From Cytophagales bacterium (GTDB lineage: Bacteria > Bacteroidota > Bacteroidia > Cytophagales > Cyclobacteriaceae): a DNA stretch of 64,000 nt. The stretch spans positions 1 to 64,000 of the forward strand of contig JAKSDO010000156.1 of NCBI GenBank assembly GCA_022360055.1, given 5' to 3'. Below are positions 43,241-51,413 of the stretch, piece by piece; within the stretch, counting starts at the first letter, position 1; every line of letters starts with the position of its first letter. The notes beneath the pieces are model-generated. The model made no database searches. It worked only from the letters and a program-made list of their open reading frames with translations, and had not been told where the DNA came from. The translations under genes and the position numbers were made by a program.

Positions 43241-45559
43241 ATGGATACTAAAAAAATAATATTGCCAAAGGGAATCCCGGGACATAATCTTGGAGAAATA
43301 GAAAGAGAGGTGCCGGTTACGGAACCATCTGCTTGGCCGGTCAACGATAAACTGAAGTACGTGGGCAAGCCCGTTAAAAGATACGATGCGGTAGCAAAAG
43401 TAACCGGAAAAGCAAAATTTACAGCCGATATACGATTACCGGGCATGCTGTACGCCAAGTTCTTCCGGTCAAATACGCCGAATGCGAAAATCAAAACGTG
43501 GGATTCGAGCAAAGCTGAGAATTTGCCCGGAGTATATGCAATTCATGTTTTAAAGAACGATGACGGAGAATTCCCGGAAGTAAAATATGCCGGCCAACCT
43601 TTAGCCGCTGTTGCCGCTTCGAGCCTGGACGTGGCCGAAGAAGCTGTAAAACTAATTGATGTTCGTTACGAATATTTCGATTTTGTGATCGATGTTGAAG
43701 AAGCCCAAAGACCTGAATCGCCATTGGTCCACAAGGTAGAGGTCGAAGCCAAAGCAGATGGAGGTGATGTGGGAGTTACGCACGACGGTTCAAAGGCAAA
43801 TGGCAATATTGTCGGTCCGTCTACCGGGAGTTTTTACGGTGGTCCGAGAGGTGATCTCGACGAGGGATTCAGAGCTGCGGACGTGGTTGTCGAGCGCATT
43901 TACAGGACTCAGGTACATACCCATGTCCCACTGGAAACCCATGGTGTGGTCGCAGACTGGAAACCTGGAAATCTGACGGTCTACGCATCCACTCAAAATA
44001 CGGCAAATGTCAGGGATGAAATGGCTGAATATTTTGACTTGCCAAAAAGCAGTGTACGGGTACTGTCGGAATATACGGGAGGCGGATTTGGAGCTAAACA
44101 TAGCGCAGGGGTTTATGGCCCGATGGCTGCAATATTGTCAAAAAAGACCGGCAGGCCTGTCTGGTTGATGCTCGATCGAAGAGAAGAGCACATTTCTGCG
44201 GGCAACCGGCCCAATTCCATTCATTATTTAAAGATAGGCGCCAAAAAAGACGGCAAACTTACCGCGATCCGGCAGCGGTCTCATGGTACTGCCGGTGTGG
44301 CGCTCGGTGCCGGCGTCGGTCGCGTTGCTCAGGCACTGTACGAGTGCCCCAATTTCTCAACCGAGCAATATGACGTATACACGCATGCAGGCCCCGGAGC
44401 GGCATGGAGGGCGCCGGGAAATGTGCAGGGCGCTTTCGGTCTTGAACAGGCCATTGACGAAATGGCTGAAAAGCTCGGAATCGATCCCCTGGCTTACCGG
44501 GATATTATCGACTCGAGTGAGATCCGTAAAGTGGAACGTATACGCGGAGCGGAGAAATTCGGATGGTCGAGAAGAAAAAAAACGGGTTCCGGTCAGGGAC
44601 CGATAAAAAAAGGTATGGGCATGGCTCAGTCTACATGGCCCAGATTTGTAAACCTTGATTCCACGGCCGAAGTAAGGATGCTGAAAGACGGTGCGGTCGA
44701 GGTTCGGTCGTGTACCCAGGATATTGGCACGGGCACAAAGACGGTGTTAGGCCAGGTGGTTGCCGAAGAGCTCGGAATCCCTGTAGAGCACGTCACTGTT
44801 TCGATTGGAGATTCATATTTTCCAAATGGGCCCGGATCGGGAGGTAGTGTTGCTACCGGGTCCATAACGCCTCCGGCCAGAAATGCGGCCTATAAAGTAA
44901 AAATGGAATTGTTTGAACAGGTCGCCGGAAAGCTGGAAACCAAGGCCGGGAACCTGGCAATGAAGGATGGAAAGATTTTCGATACACAGGATGTCTCGAA
45001 ATCGATCGAATTTAAAGAAGCCTTAAAATCGATGCGGACCGGGCAAATTATTGCTACCGCCTCCAGAACGGACGACTACGGAGGATTCAGGAAACCCTGG
45101 GGGTTGGCGCATGGTGATCTGGGATCCGTTCAGTTTGCCGAAGTTACGGTAGATACGGAAACCGGTTTTGTAAGAGTCGATAAGATTGTTGCGGCGCATA
45201 GCTGCGGCAGGCCCATAAATACGGCACAAGTCGAAAGTCAGATCAATGGAGGCATTATTCATGGATTGGCATACGCACTTTATGAATACAGAGTAATGGA
45301 TAAAGAAACAGGTATTATGATGAATGCCAACGTGGATCAATATAAATTGCCGTATTCCATGGAAATTCCGGAGATCGAATCCATTATTATCGAGGATTAC
45401 GCCGGAGCTTCTTCGACCGACGCCTACGGTATCGGAGAGCCTGCCAACATTGCGACGGCCGTAGCTATTGCAAACGCCGTATACAACGCGATCGGAGTAA
45501 GGATCTATGAGATTCCGATGACTCCGGATAAAATATTAAAAGCTTTGAAGAAAATTTAA
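43241..45559 (+). CDS. Molybdopterin-binding catalytic subunit of xanthine dehydrogenase/aldehyde oxidase family
   Basis: 772-aa large subunit (PaoC/YagR-like) carrying the molybdenum cofactor. Domain order: a/b hammerhead (VGKPVKRYDAVAKVTGKAKFTADI, residues about 35-150), then Mo-binding domain 1 (THVPLETHGVVADW, LSEYTGGGFGAKHSAGVYGP) and domain 2 (GPGAAWRAPGNVQGAFGLEQAIDEMAEKLGIDPLAYR, QDIGTGTKTVLGQVVAEELGI). The catalytic Glu is in GIGEPANIATA (about residue 733). The enzyme hydroxylates an aldehyde or N-heterocycle with water as oxygen donor; the substrate is not predictable. No XdhC-like Moco insertion factor gene is in the window. Confidence 0.94.
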   Translation: MDTKKIILPKGIPGHNLGEIEREVPVTEPSAWPVNDKLKYVGKPVKRYDAVAKVTGKAKFTADIRLPGMLYAKFFRSNTPNAKIKTWDSSKAENLPGVYAIHVLKNDDGEFPEVKYAGQPLAAVAASSLDVAEEAVKLIDVRYEYFDFVIDVEEAQRPESPLVHKVEVEAKADGGDVGVTHDGSKANGNIVGPSTGSFYGGPRGDLDEGFRAADVVVERIYRTQVHTHVPLETHGVVADWKPGNLTVYASTQNTANVRDEMAEYFDLPKSSVRVLSEYTGGGFGAKHSAGVYGPMAAILSKKTGRPVWLMLDRREEHISAGNRPNSIHYLKIGAKKDGKLTAIRQRSHGTAGVALGAGVGRVAQALYECPNFSTEQYDVYTHAGPGAAWRAPGNVQGAFGLEQAIDEMAEKLGIDPLAYRDIIDSSEIRKVERIRGAEKFGWSRRKKTGSGQGPIKKGMGMAQSTWPRFVNLDSTAEVRMLKDGAVEVRSCTQDIGTGTKTVLGQVVAEELGIPVEHVTVSIGDSYFPNGPGSGGSVATGSITPPARNAAYKVKMELFEQVAGKLETKAGNLAMKDGKIFDTQDVSKSIEFKEALKSMRTGQIIATASRTDDYGGFRKPWGLAHGDLGSVQFAEVTVDTETGFVRVDKIVAAHSCGRPINTAQVESQINGGIIHGLAYALYEYRVMDKETGIMMNANVDQYKLPYSMEIPEIESIIIEDYAGASSTDAYGIGEPANIATAVAIANAVYNAIGVRIYEIPMTPDKILKALKKI

Positions 45560-45570
45560 CCCAGGAAGCC

Positions 45571-46581
45571 ATGAATAAATTCAGTTGGTACGAAGCAAAA
45601 TCCGTGGAGGATGCCGTCAAAAAAGCAAATGCAACCGCTTCCGATCTTCTCGGCAAAAAGCCCGGCGGATCTTCAGTGATATTTAAAGCCGGAGGTATAG
45701 ACCTGATGGACTTGATGAAAGAAGGACTTGTAAACCCGTCCACAATTATCAGCCTGAGAAAGATCCCGGGATTAGACCGTATTGAATACGATGAAAATGC
45801 AGGATTGAAGTTGGGAGCGAATGTTGCCCTGGCCGCTATCGAATCGAATGAAACGATTCAGGAAAAGTACCTGGCGCTTCATCAGGCAGTAGCCCATGCC
45901 GGAACACCTCAGTTGAGAAATTCGGCTACCCTTGGCGGCAACCTTGCCCAGCGGACCAGATGCTGGTATTTCAGGTCCATAGAGCATGAGTGCTACCGAA
46001 AAGGGTCGGGAACGTGCTATGCTCAAAAAGGCGAAAACGAATTTCACGCCATTATGAATAACAGCACATGTGCCAGCGTGCATTCTTCATCCGTTTCAAC
46101 GGCTTTGATGGCGTTCAATGCCAGGGTCCTGATCACCACTGCGGAAGGTAAAAGCAAGGAAGTCGGAATGGAAGAATTCTTTGTTCATCCTGAAGTGAAC
46201 AGTAAAAACGAAACGATTCTGAATTCCGGAGACCTGATTACATCGGTCGTTGTTCCTCCGGTGAGCCCGCATACAAAAAGCTATTACATCAAGTATGGTG
46301 TTCGCGAATCGCATGATTGGGCGATGGCGGATGTGGCCGTGGTGACGGAAATAAGCGGAGGAAAATGTAAAAATGCTGAAATTACACTTGGGGCAGCCGC
46401 GCCGGTCCCAATCAAGGCGGGTGGAGCCGCCAATAAGCTGATTGGAAAATCAATTACCGAATCCCTGGCAAAATCGGCCGGGAAAGCTTCGATGAAAGGA
46501 GCGACTCCCCTTGCCGGGAATACGTATAAAATCCCGGTCTTTGAAGCCATTGTGAAACGAGCCATACTAAAAGCTGTATAA
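45571..46581 (+). CDS. FAD-binding subunit of the molybdenum hydroxylase (PaoB/YagS-like)
   Basis: 336-aa middle subunit. FAD-binding segments: SSVIFKAGGIDLMDLMKEG near residue 35 and NSATLGGNLAQRTRC. Between the two FAD-contact regions lies an insert with four Cys (131, 141, 149, 167: RCWYFRSIEHECYRKGSGTC and NNSTCASV), as in PaoB where such Cys hold an extra [4Fe-4S] cluster. The C-terminal CO-dehydrogenase flavoprotein domain includes ESHDWAMADVAVV. Third gene of the operon; the small 73-aa gene follows after 2 nt. Confidence 0.93.
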   Translation: MNKFSWYEAKSVEDAVKKANATASDLLGKKPGGSSVIFKAGGIDLMDLMKEGLVNPSTIISLRKIPGLDRIEYDENAGLKLGANVALAAIESNETIQEKYLALHQAVAHAGTPQLRNSATLGGNLAQRTRCWYFRSIEHECYRKGSGTCYAQKGENEFHAIMNNSTCASVHSSSVSTALMAFNARVLITTAEGKSKEVGMEEFFVHPEVNSKNETILNSGDLITSVVVPPVSPHTKSYYIKYGVRESHDWAMADVAVVTEISGGKCKNAEITLGAAAPVPIKAGGAANKLIGKSITESLAKSAGKASMKGATPLAGNTYKIPVFEAIVKRAILKAV

Positions 46582-46583
46582 TC

Positions 46584-46805
46584 ATGAAAAGAGTAAAATC
46601 CATAGATACGAATTTCTGTAGGTACCTTAAGGCAAAGAATCCGTTTGGAACACTTGAAGGCGGGACCGGCGATTGGTATGTGTTCGATGATGCCAATACC
46701 ATATACTGGTGTGTAAAATCCATGGGAGCGGGAGGACCGGACAACGGCCCGGTCGAACCGGGCAGGTGCTTGGAAGATCGCCACTGCTTCAGATCAAGAG
46801 ATTGA
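46584..46805 (+). CDS. Small Cys-containing protein of the molybdenum hydroxylase operon
   Basis: 73-aa protein starting 2 nt after the FAD-subunit stop, hence in the same operon. Sequence features: DTNFCRYLKAKNPFGTLEGG, DWYVFDDANTIYWCVKSMG, then GPDNGPVEPGRCLEDRHCF. Four Cys (12, 43, 62, 69) and several Trp/Tyr suggest a compact metal- or disulfide-stabilised fold. No signal peptide. I do not recognise a named family; linkage to the operon suggests an accessory role in cofactor loading, assembly or substrate specificity. Clear codon structure and zero spacing support a real gene. Confidence 0.75.
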   Translation: MKRVKSIDTNFCRYLKAKNPFGTLEGGTGDWYVFDDANTIYWCVKSMGAGGPDNGPVEPGRCLEDRHCFRSRD

Positions 46806-47239
46806 TATTCGATGTGAACCCCGGTGCCGGTCGAAAAAAGATGATCTCAGCGATATATTAATGTTCCGCTTTGTGGATTCTCAGGATGTATTTGGTTCAT
46901 TCGCAAAACCGGCCGTAAAATTATCCTGTGAATTCCACAGCGTTTGATGCAATGTTTCGGATCCGTTTTATACAATGACCCGGCTATGATCCGTATGCTA
47001 TTTTCAATGGTTGCCTCATGTCCTGTGGCAGCCGTTCCAACTTAAAGAGCGGCATCGGCCAACTTCATCTTCAATTGGTACGAGCGCACATTGCAATCCG
47101 ACACTGCGCAACACCCATCGATGTTCATGCCGAAAAAAAAGTGCCGTCATAACAGAAAATTTTAAAAAAAAATTAGATTTTGCTCAACATGTGTCCAAAA
47201 CAAATGATCCCATCTGTCTTTAAACTAAAATAATTAGCA
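46806..47239. other. Intergenic region without a recognised gene
   Basis: 434 bp after the molybdenum hydroxylase operon. Frames here are short and of poor quality (for example 47011-47223). Just upstream of the YciI gene a TGTCC at about 47192 and TGTC at about 47215 recall the TGTCGA-type -35 of ECF42 promoters, but the match is weak. Confidence 0.35.
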
Positions 47240-47587
47240 ATGAAGAAGTTTTTATTATTACTCCACGAGGACACTGAAAAGATGAGCGACCTGTCTCCCA
47301 AAGAAATGGAAGAATTGACGCATGCACATTTTGCCTGGGCAACCAAATTGGATGAAGCGGGGCATTTAATCTCCGGAGATGGTTTGGATGAACATGGCGT
47401 TCAAATTGCAAATAAGGAATGCATCGTCAAAGACGGGCCTTACCTTGAATCAAAAGAAATAATTGGTGGTTACTATTTGATTCAGGCAAAAGATTTGGAT
47501 ACTGCCGTAAAAATAGCAAAGGAATGTCCATGCCATTTATGGGGAGGAACTACTGAGATCAGGCCTGTGATGGAATATGAAGAATAG
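47240..47587 (+). CDS. YciI/DGPF-domain protein
   Basis: 115-aa YCII-related protein (MKKFLLLLHEDTEKMSDLSPKEMEELTHAHFAWATKLDEAG, KDGPYLESKEIIGGYYLIQAKDLDTAVKIAKECP). The KDGPYLESKEIIGGYY block is the DGPF motif of proteins genetically tied to ECF42 sigma factors. Its 3' end overlaps the sigma factor gene by 11 nt, indicating translational coupling. Biochemical role unknown; family members are dimeric ferredoxin-like folds proposed as enzymes or ligand sensors. Confidence 0.92.
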   Translation: MKKFLLLLHEDTEKMSDLSPKEMEELTHAHFAWATKLDEAGHLISGDGLDEHGVQIANKECIVKDGPYLESKEIIGGYYLIQAKDLDTAVKIAKECPCHLWGGTTEIRPVMEYEE

Positions 47588-48782
47588 ATCCCATTCCATC
47601 ATTGAATCGAGCTATCGAACGTACCATGGCAAATTGTTCGCTTCGCTTCTAAGCCGGTTTGGAGCCGGCTGTGTACCTCAAATAGAGGATGCAATTCAAA
47701 ACTCATTTTATAAATCCCTAAAAAGTTGGAAACCCGGCCAAATTCCCGATAATAAAGAAAACTGGCTTTACATTGTAGCGCGAAACGATGTCATTAACCA
47801 ACTGAAAAAGGATAGCAGAACTCAATCGAGCTGTCCGGCCGGAGACCGGGGAGACGATAAGGTGGTGGTGGAGGATTTGCGATTGCAGACAATTATGTTT
47901 TTATCGCAGTTCAAAAACGTTTCGTCACAAGCAAAAGTACTGTTCGTTTTAAAGAATATTTTTGGCCTGAGCATCCGGGAAATTAGCGAAAGTACGCTCT
48001 TGACACAGGACGCGATCTATAAGAGCGTCAATCGGACAAAAAGGAGTTTTCAGCAGGGGCTGGAAAACAAAACGCTTCATCGAACCTTTGACGCGGTTAC
48101 TGAAAACGAAATTGCGCTTGTAGAAGAATTCTTATATGCGGTTTTTAATATTGGCTTTGATTCCTTTAATGTGAAAACCGAGTCTGTCGTAGATGAAGAT
48201 CTATGTTTGGAAGCTTTGGCCATCGCCAGACTGTTGCTCAAGAAATTTGGCAGGACATCTTCCGGAAATCTGATTGCACTATTCTGTTTTCATGTGGCAA
48301 GAATTCCTGCCAAAGTTGAAAACGGCAGGCTCATATCCTTTTTTGATCAGGATAAAAAAAAATGGAAGAGCGAGTTTATCTCATTGGGATTTCACTATTT
48401 GACAAAGCCGGCGGCACTCAATAAGTACTATGTGGAAGCTTTGATTGCGAGCAAGTACATGGTTACAAGACAATTCAATACCGAACAATGGAACGAGATC
48501 ATAAAACTCTACGAGCTCTTAACCAAACTGTCAAATTCACCAATTGTGAAGCTCAACCTGTGCTACTGTTTGCATAAGGCCCAAAAAACGGATAAAGCGT
48601 TGAATTTATTGAATGCCATTGAAAGCGAATTGCCCGGGGAACACGTCTATTTTTCATTGGTTAAAGCGAATATCATTAAAGAAACAGATGGCCCGGCCTC
48701 GGACAGAATGATGTTTAATGTTTTAAATAAGATCGACCAAAAGATCAGGAAAGATCATTTAATGAAAAATATGGGCTTCTGA
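47577..48782 (+). CDS. ECF42-type RNA polymerase sigma factor with C-terminal extension
   Basis: 401-aa extracytoplasmic-function sigma factor. Region 2 covers about residues 15-80 (IEDAIQNSFYKSLKSW, NWLYIVARNDVINQLKK); region 4 about 120-165 (VLFVLKNIFGLSIREISESTLLTQDAIYKSVNRTKRSF). A long C-terminal part follows (NEIALVEEFLYAVFNIGF; LNLCYCLHKAQKTDKALNLLNAI), the DUF6596/TPR-like extension of the ECF42 group, which is needed for activity in place of an anti-sigma factor. Genomic linkage with a DGPF/YciI gene fits ECF42. The inducing signal is unknown; autoregulation of the YciI gene is expected. Confidence 0.92.
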   Translation: MKNRSHSIIESSYRTYHGKLFASLLSRFGAGCVPQIEDAIQNSFYKSLKSWKPGQIPDNKENWLYIVARNDVINQLKKDSRTQSSCPAGDRGDDKVVVEDLRLQTIMFLSQFKNVSSQAKVLFVLKNIFGLSIREISESTLLTQDAIYKSVNRTKRSFQQGLENKTLHRTFDAVTENEIALVEEFLYAVFNIGFDSFNVKTESVVDEDLCLEALAIARLLLKKFGRTSSGNLIALFCFHVARIPAKVENGRLISFFDQDKKKWKSEFISLGFHYLTKPAALNKYYVEALIASKYMVTRQFNTEQWNEIIKLYELLTKLSNSPIVKLNLCYCLHKAQKTDKALNLLNAIESELPGEHVYFSLVKANIIKETDGPASDRMMFNVLNKIDQKIRKDHLMKNMGF

Positions 48783-48927
48783 CAGACCTTGAAACGAATC
48801 GAGAACAGCAACTGTATATGTGTTTTTAACCGTTTTATGGGACCGTAAGCGACGGTGGCTACATGCCCGTTTGGATCCAGTCCGTCCGCTAGAAAGCCGG
48901 CTGGTTTGAAAGAATTCTCTACGATTA

Positions 48928-48959
48928 TTTGCGTAACCGGATGATTACATTTATATTTG
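48928..48959 (+). promoter_or_regulatory. Bacteroidota-type promoter of the arsR-AHSA1 operon
   Basis: TTTG (48928-48931), 20-nt spacer, TATATTTG (48952-48959). It predicts a start of transcription near 48966 and fixes the ArsR start at ATG 48983, since an upstream ATG at 48941 would lie inside the promoter. Confidence 0.7.
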
Positions 48960-48982
48960 TAGCCATTCAGTTACATATTGTG

Positions 48983-49303
48983 ATGAGAAGAGATGTTTTT
49001 CAGGCAATTGCAGACCCGGTCAGAAGGGATATCATAGGATTACTTGCAAACGAAGCACAAACGGTAAATTCCATTGCAGCGCATTTTGATATTAGTCGTC
49101 CTGCCGTTTCCAGGCACATTAGAATTCTGAATGAGTGCGGGATAATTATAATCAAAAAAAAGGGAAGAGAACGTTATTGCCGGGTCCAGCCCGGAAATCT
49201 CATCCCTGCTTTTCTATGGATAGAACAATATCGAAATCTGTGGGAGGATCGATTTGACGCTTTCGAACAATACTTAATCAAATTACAATCAAAAAATAAA
49301 TAA
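48983..49303 (+). CDS. ArsR-family winged-helix transcriptional regulator
   Basis: About 106 aa from ATG 48983. Winged helix typical of ArsR regulators: MRRDVFQAIADPVRRDIIGLLA, TVNSIAAHFDISRPAVSRHIRILNECGII (recognition helix SRPAVSRHIRIL) and the wing KKKGRERYCRV. No Cys metal motif (ELCVC) is present, so it is probably not a metal sensor; ArsR proteins paired with SRPBCC/AHSA1 genes generally lack one. The partner gene follows after one base. The promoter at 48928-48959 rules out the longer frame. Confidence 0.92.
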   Translation: MRRDVFQAIADPVRRDIIGLLANEAQTVNSIAAHFDISRPAVSRHIRILNECGIIIIKKKGRERYCRVQPGNLIPAFLWIEQYRNLWEDRFDAFEQYLIKLQSKNK

Positions 49304-49304
49304 A

Positions 49305-49766
49305 ATGAGTAAAACCAATGAAGCAAACCGCACACTGACCTTAGAAAGAACATTCAATGCACCCATCAAATTGGTTTGGGAAGCTTGGACTCAAGCCGAA
49401 CACATCACTCAGTGGTGGGGGCCAAAGGGCATGGATGTCAAAGTTATCGAACATGACTTCAGGATTGGCGGCAAATGGAAGTACGTGATGTCCATGCCGG
49501 ACGGAAATGAATTCATTGCCGATGGGGTATATTCTGAAATTGTCGAACATAAAAAAATAGTTTCGTCTGCAAATTTTAAACCGATGACCGAAGGCGTCAT
49601 ACTGCGGGTACTGTTTGAGGAAAATGGAGCTAAAACGGATTTTACGTTTAATGTAATTCATCCGACAGAGGAATATTGTAAACAACAAGAGGAAATGGGC
49701 TTTTACAATGGTTGGGGTTCCGCTTTTGATCGACTGGAAGTTTTTTTAAGCGCTCCGGCGAATTGA
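49305..49766 (+). CDS. SRPBCC/AHSA1-domain protein
   Basis: 153-aa protein with the START/Bet v1-like AHSA1 fold: RTLTLERTFNAPIKLVWEAWTQAEHITQWWGP at the N-terminus, then GGKWKYVMSMPDGNEFIADGVYSEI and GWGSAFDRLEVFL at the C-terminal helix. The domain has a hydrophobic ligand cavity. ArsR-AHSA1 pairs are widespread; the ligand and process are mostly unknown. Co-transcribed with arsR (1-nt gap). Overall a likely ligand-sensing/regulatory couple next to the ECF42-YciI couple. Confidence 0.92.
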   Translation: MSKTNEANRTLTLERTFNAPIKLVWEAWTQAEHITQWWGPKGMDVKVIEHDFRIGGKWKYVMSMPDGNEFIADGVYSEIVEHKKIVSSANFKPMTEGVILRVLFEENGAKTDFTFNVIHPTEEYCKQQEEMGFYNGWGSAFDRLEVFLSAPAN

Positions 49767-49868
49767 AAAAACACAATACGGTCATCATCGTACAACAGAC
49801 GCCGTACAAAGCCGGGCCAAAGTACAAAACCAGGGGAAATTCGGTCTAAACCGAAAAATAGGTGATCG

Positions 49869-51317
49869 TCATTCATTGACGTTTTGTTGAGCGACATTCA
49901 TTTCTTCCTCCGACAACCATCCGCCACCTAGCGCTTTGTAAAGCTTCACATAGCCATTGAACAGCTTTTGGGTAGTTTCCGATAAACTCAGTTCTGCTTC
50001 AAATGCCTGGCGTTGGCTTTCGATCAATTCCAGAAAACTGGTTACGCCTTTATCATATCTTTCTTTGGATAAGTTCTGGGCGTTTTGAGCGGCAGTTACG
50101 TGGTCCTGCCTTGCCTGTAATTCGTCCTTTAGGGTATGGATCTCAACCAATGCATCTTCTACTTCCTGAAAAGCGGTAATCACCGTTCGTTCATATTCAT
50201 ACAACACTTGTTCGGTTTTCTTTCTTTCTACCTCGACGCGCCTTTTGTTCTTCCCAAACTCAAAAATCGGTCCCAGCAAAGCAGCGCCTGCACTAAACGC
50301 CGGATCATTTGATGTGAGCGTTGAAATATCATTGCTGGCAACTCCCAGGAGTCCGGTAAGACTGACTGCCGGGAAACGCTGGGCAACCGCCACACCGATC
50401 CGGGCCGTCTGGGCGTGTAACAATGCCTCGGCTTGCAATATATCCGGTCTTCTTTCCATAAGCATGGAGGGCAATCCAACCGGAATATCCGGGGGAAGTT
50501 TTTGGTTGTCCAATTCCACACCCAAGGTAATGGGGCCCGGGTTTCGGCCCAATAAAATTCCAAGGGCATTTTCAGTTTGTGCTACCTGGCGCTGATACAA
50601 CGGAACAGCGGATGCGGCGATCGCGCGTTGTATTTGGGCCTGATTGAGATCAATTTCCGGAACGATTCCGTTATCATACCTTGCCTGAATAATATTTAAG
50701 GATTCTTGGCGAAGTTCCAGGGTTTTCCTGGATATATATTCCCTCCACCTGAAATCCAGCAGTTGATAGTAGGTGCCGACAATCGAGGAGATCAATCCGA
50801 TTTGTACCGTGCGTCGGCCATAGTCGGTGGCTATAAGTTCGGCCCTGGCAGCTTCATTTGCCCGTCTGAATTTTCCCCAAAAATCCAATTCCCAATTGAG
50901 GGTGCCAAATCCGGTAAAAATATTTGTGGCTCCGTCGATCGGAGCTCCCTGGACAACATTTCCTCTAACAGCGCCTGCCGAATAACCAATTGAGGGCCAT
51001 AGGTCGGCTTTTGTCAGCCCGAGTTGTGCGCTGGCCTGCTCAATTCTTGAAGATGCGATGAGCACATCCTTATTTTCTCGCAGGCCGATTTCAATCAGTT
51101 CCTCCAATACCGGGTCGGCGAACAACTCCCACCAACTGATGTTCAAGACAGAATCTTGCATCGCCAATTGTATACTGTCGTATCGATATATGGCAGCGGA
51201 ATCGATTTCATTCCTGGCCGCTTTGAAATTTGGTCCTACTTTGCAGGCTTCAAACACAAAGATGGAATGAAGTGCTATTACTACTAATGAAATCCGGTGC
51301 TTCATTTCCTTTCTCAT
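49869..51317 (-). CDS. NodT/OprM-type outer membrane factor lipoprotein (RND system 2)
   Basis: About 482 aa from ATG 51317 (an ATG at 51305 is also possible). Signal with probable lipidated Cys (SLVVIALHSIFVFEACKVGPNF). Two OEP repeats with family motifs LNWELDFWGKFRRANEAARAEL, VPEIDLNQAQIQRA, LMERRPDILQAEALLHAQTARIGVAVAQRFPAVSLTG and FLELIESQRQAFEAELSLSETTQKLFNGYVKLYKALGGGW. It forms the outer channel for the pump at 51414-54578. It is separated from the pump gene by repeat module X3, whose 30-aa frame ends 2 nt before this start. Confidence 0.93.
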   Translation of the reverse strand: MRKEMKHRISLVVIALHSIFVFEACKVGPNFKAARNEIDSAAIYRYDSIQLAMQDSVLNISWWELFADPVLEELIEIGLRENKDVLIASSRIEQASAQLGLTKADLWPSIGYSAGAVRGNVVQGAPIDGATNIFTGFGTLNWELDFWGKFRRANEAARAELIATDYGRRTVQIGLISSIVGTYYQLLDFRWREYISRKTLELRQESLNIIQARYDNGIVPEIDLNQAQIQRAIAASAVPLYQRQVAQTENALGILLGRNPGPITLGVELDNQKLPPDIPVGLPSMLMERRPDILQAEALLHAQTARIGVAVAQRFPAVSLTGLLGVASNDISTLTSNDPAFSAGAALLGPIFEFGKNKRRVEVERKKTEQVLYEYERTVITAFQEVEDALVEIHTLKDELQARQDHVTAAQNAQNLSKERYDKGVTSFLELIESQRQAFEAELSLSETTQKLFNGYVKLYKALGGGWLSEEEMNVAQQNVNE

Positions 51318-51412
51318 TTTTATGCATTTATATTTTTTAGGTTGCCGACACACAGAGCAATACAATCATGCTCGTGCGTGTCCTGAATTTGCTCCGGTCC
51401 TGCCGGTTTCAT
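51318..51412 (-). repeat. Repeat module X, copy 3 (intact, inside RND operon 2)
   Basis: 95 bp filling the entire space between the RND pump stop codon and the outer membrane factor ATG. Begins ATGAAACCGGCAGGACCGGA one base after the pump's TAA and ends TAAAA before the next ATG. This copy has the intact start codon and no internal stop. The hairpin (51347-51382) pairs fully, with one bulge and one wobble. Confidence 0.9.
51320..51412 (-). CDS. Possible 30-aa peptide encoded by module X copy 3
   Basis: ATG to TAA, 31 codons. The peptide starts MKPAGPEQIQDTHEHD and continues CIALCVGNLKNINA. The core PEQxQDTHEHDxIALC recurs in copy 1, which lacks a start, and in interrupted form in copies 2a/2b. 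ATG is 1 nt after the upstream stop and TAA 2 nt before the downstream ATG, ideal for coupled translation. Whether it is made or is only a coupling device is unknown. Confidence 0.45.
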   Translation of the reverse strand: MKPAGPEQIQDTHEHDCIALCVGNLKNINA

Positions 51413-51413
51413 C

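Noticed and set aside
47011-47223. 70-codon plus-strand frame before the YciI gene.
   Set aside because: Composition is not protein-like and the start lacks support; more likely noncoding leader DNA.
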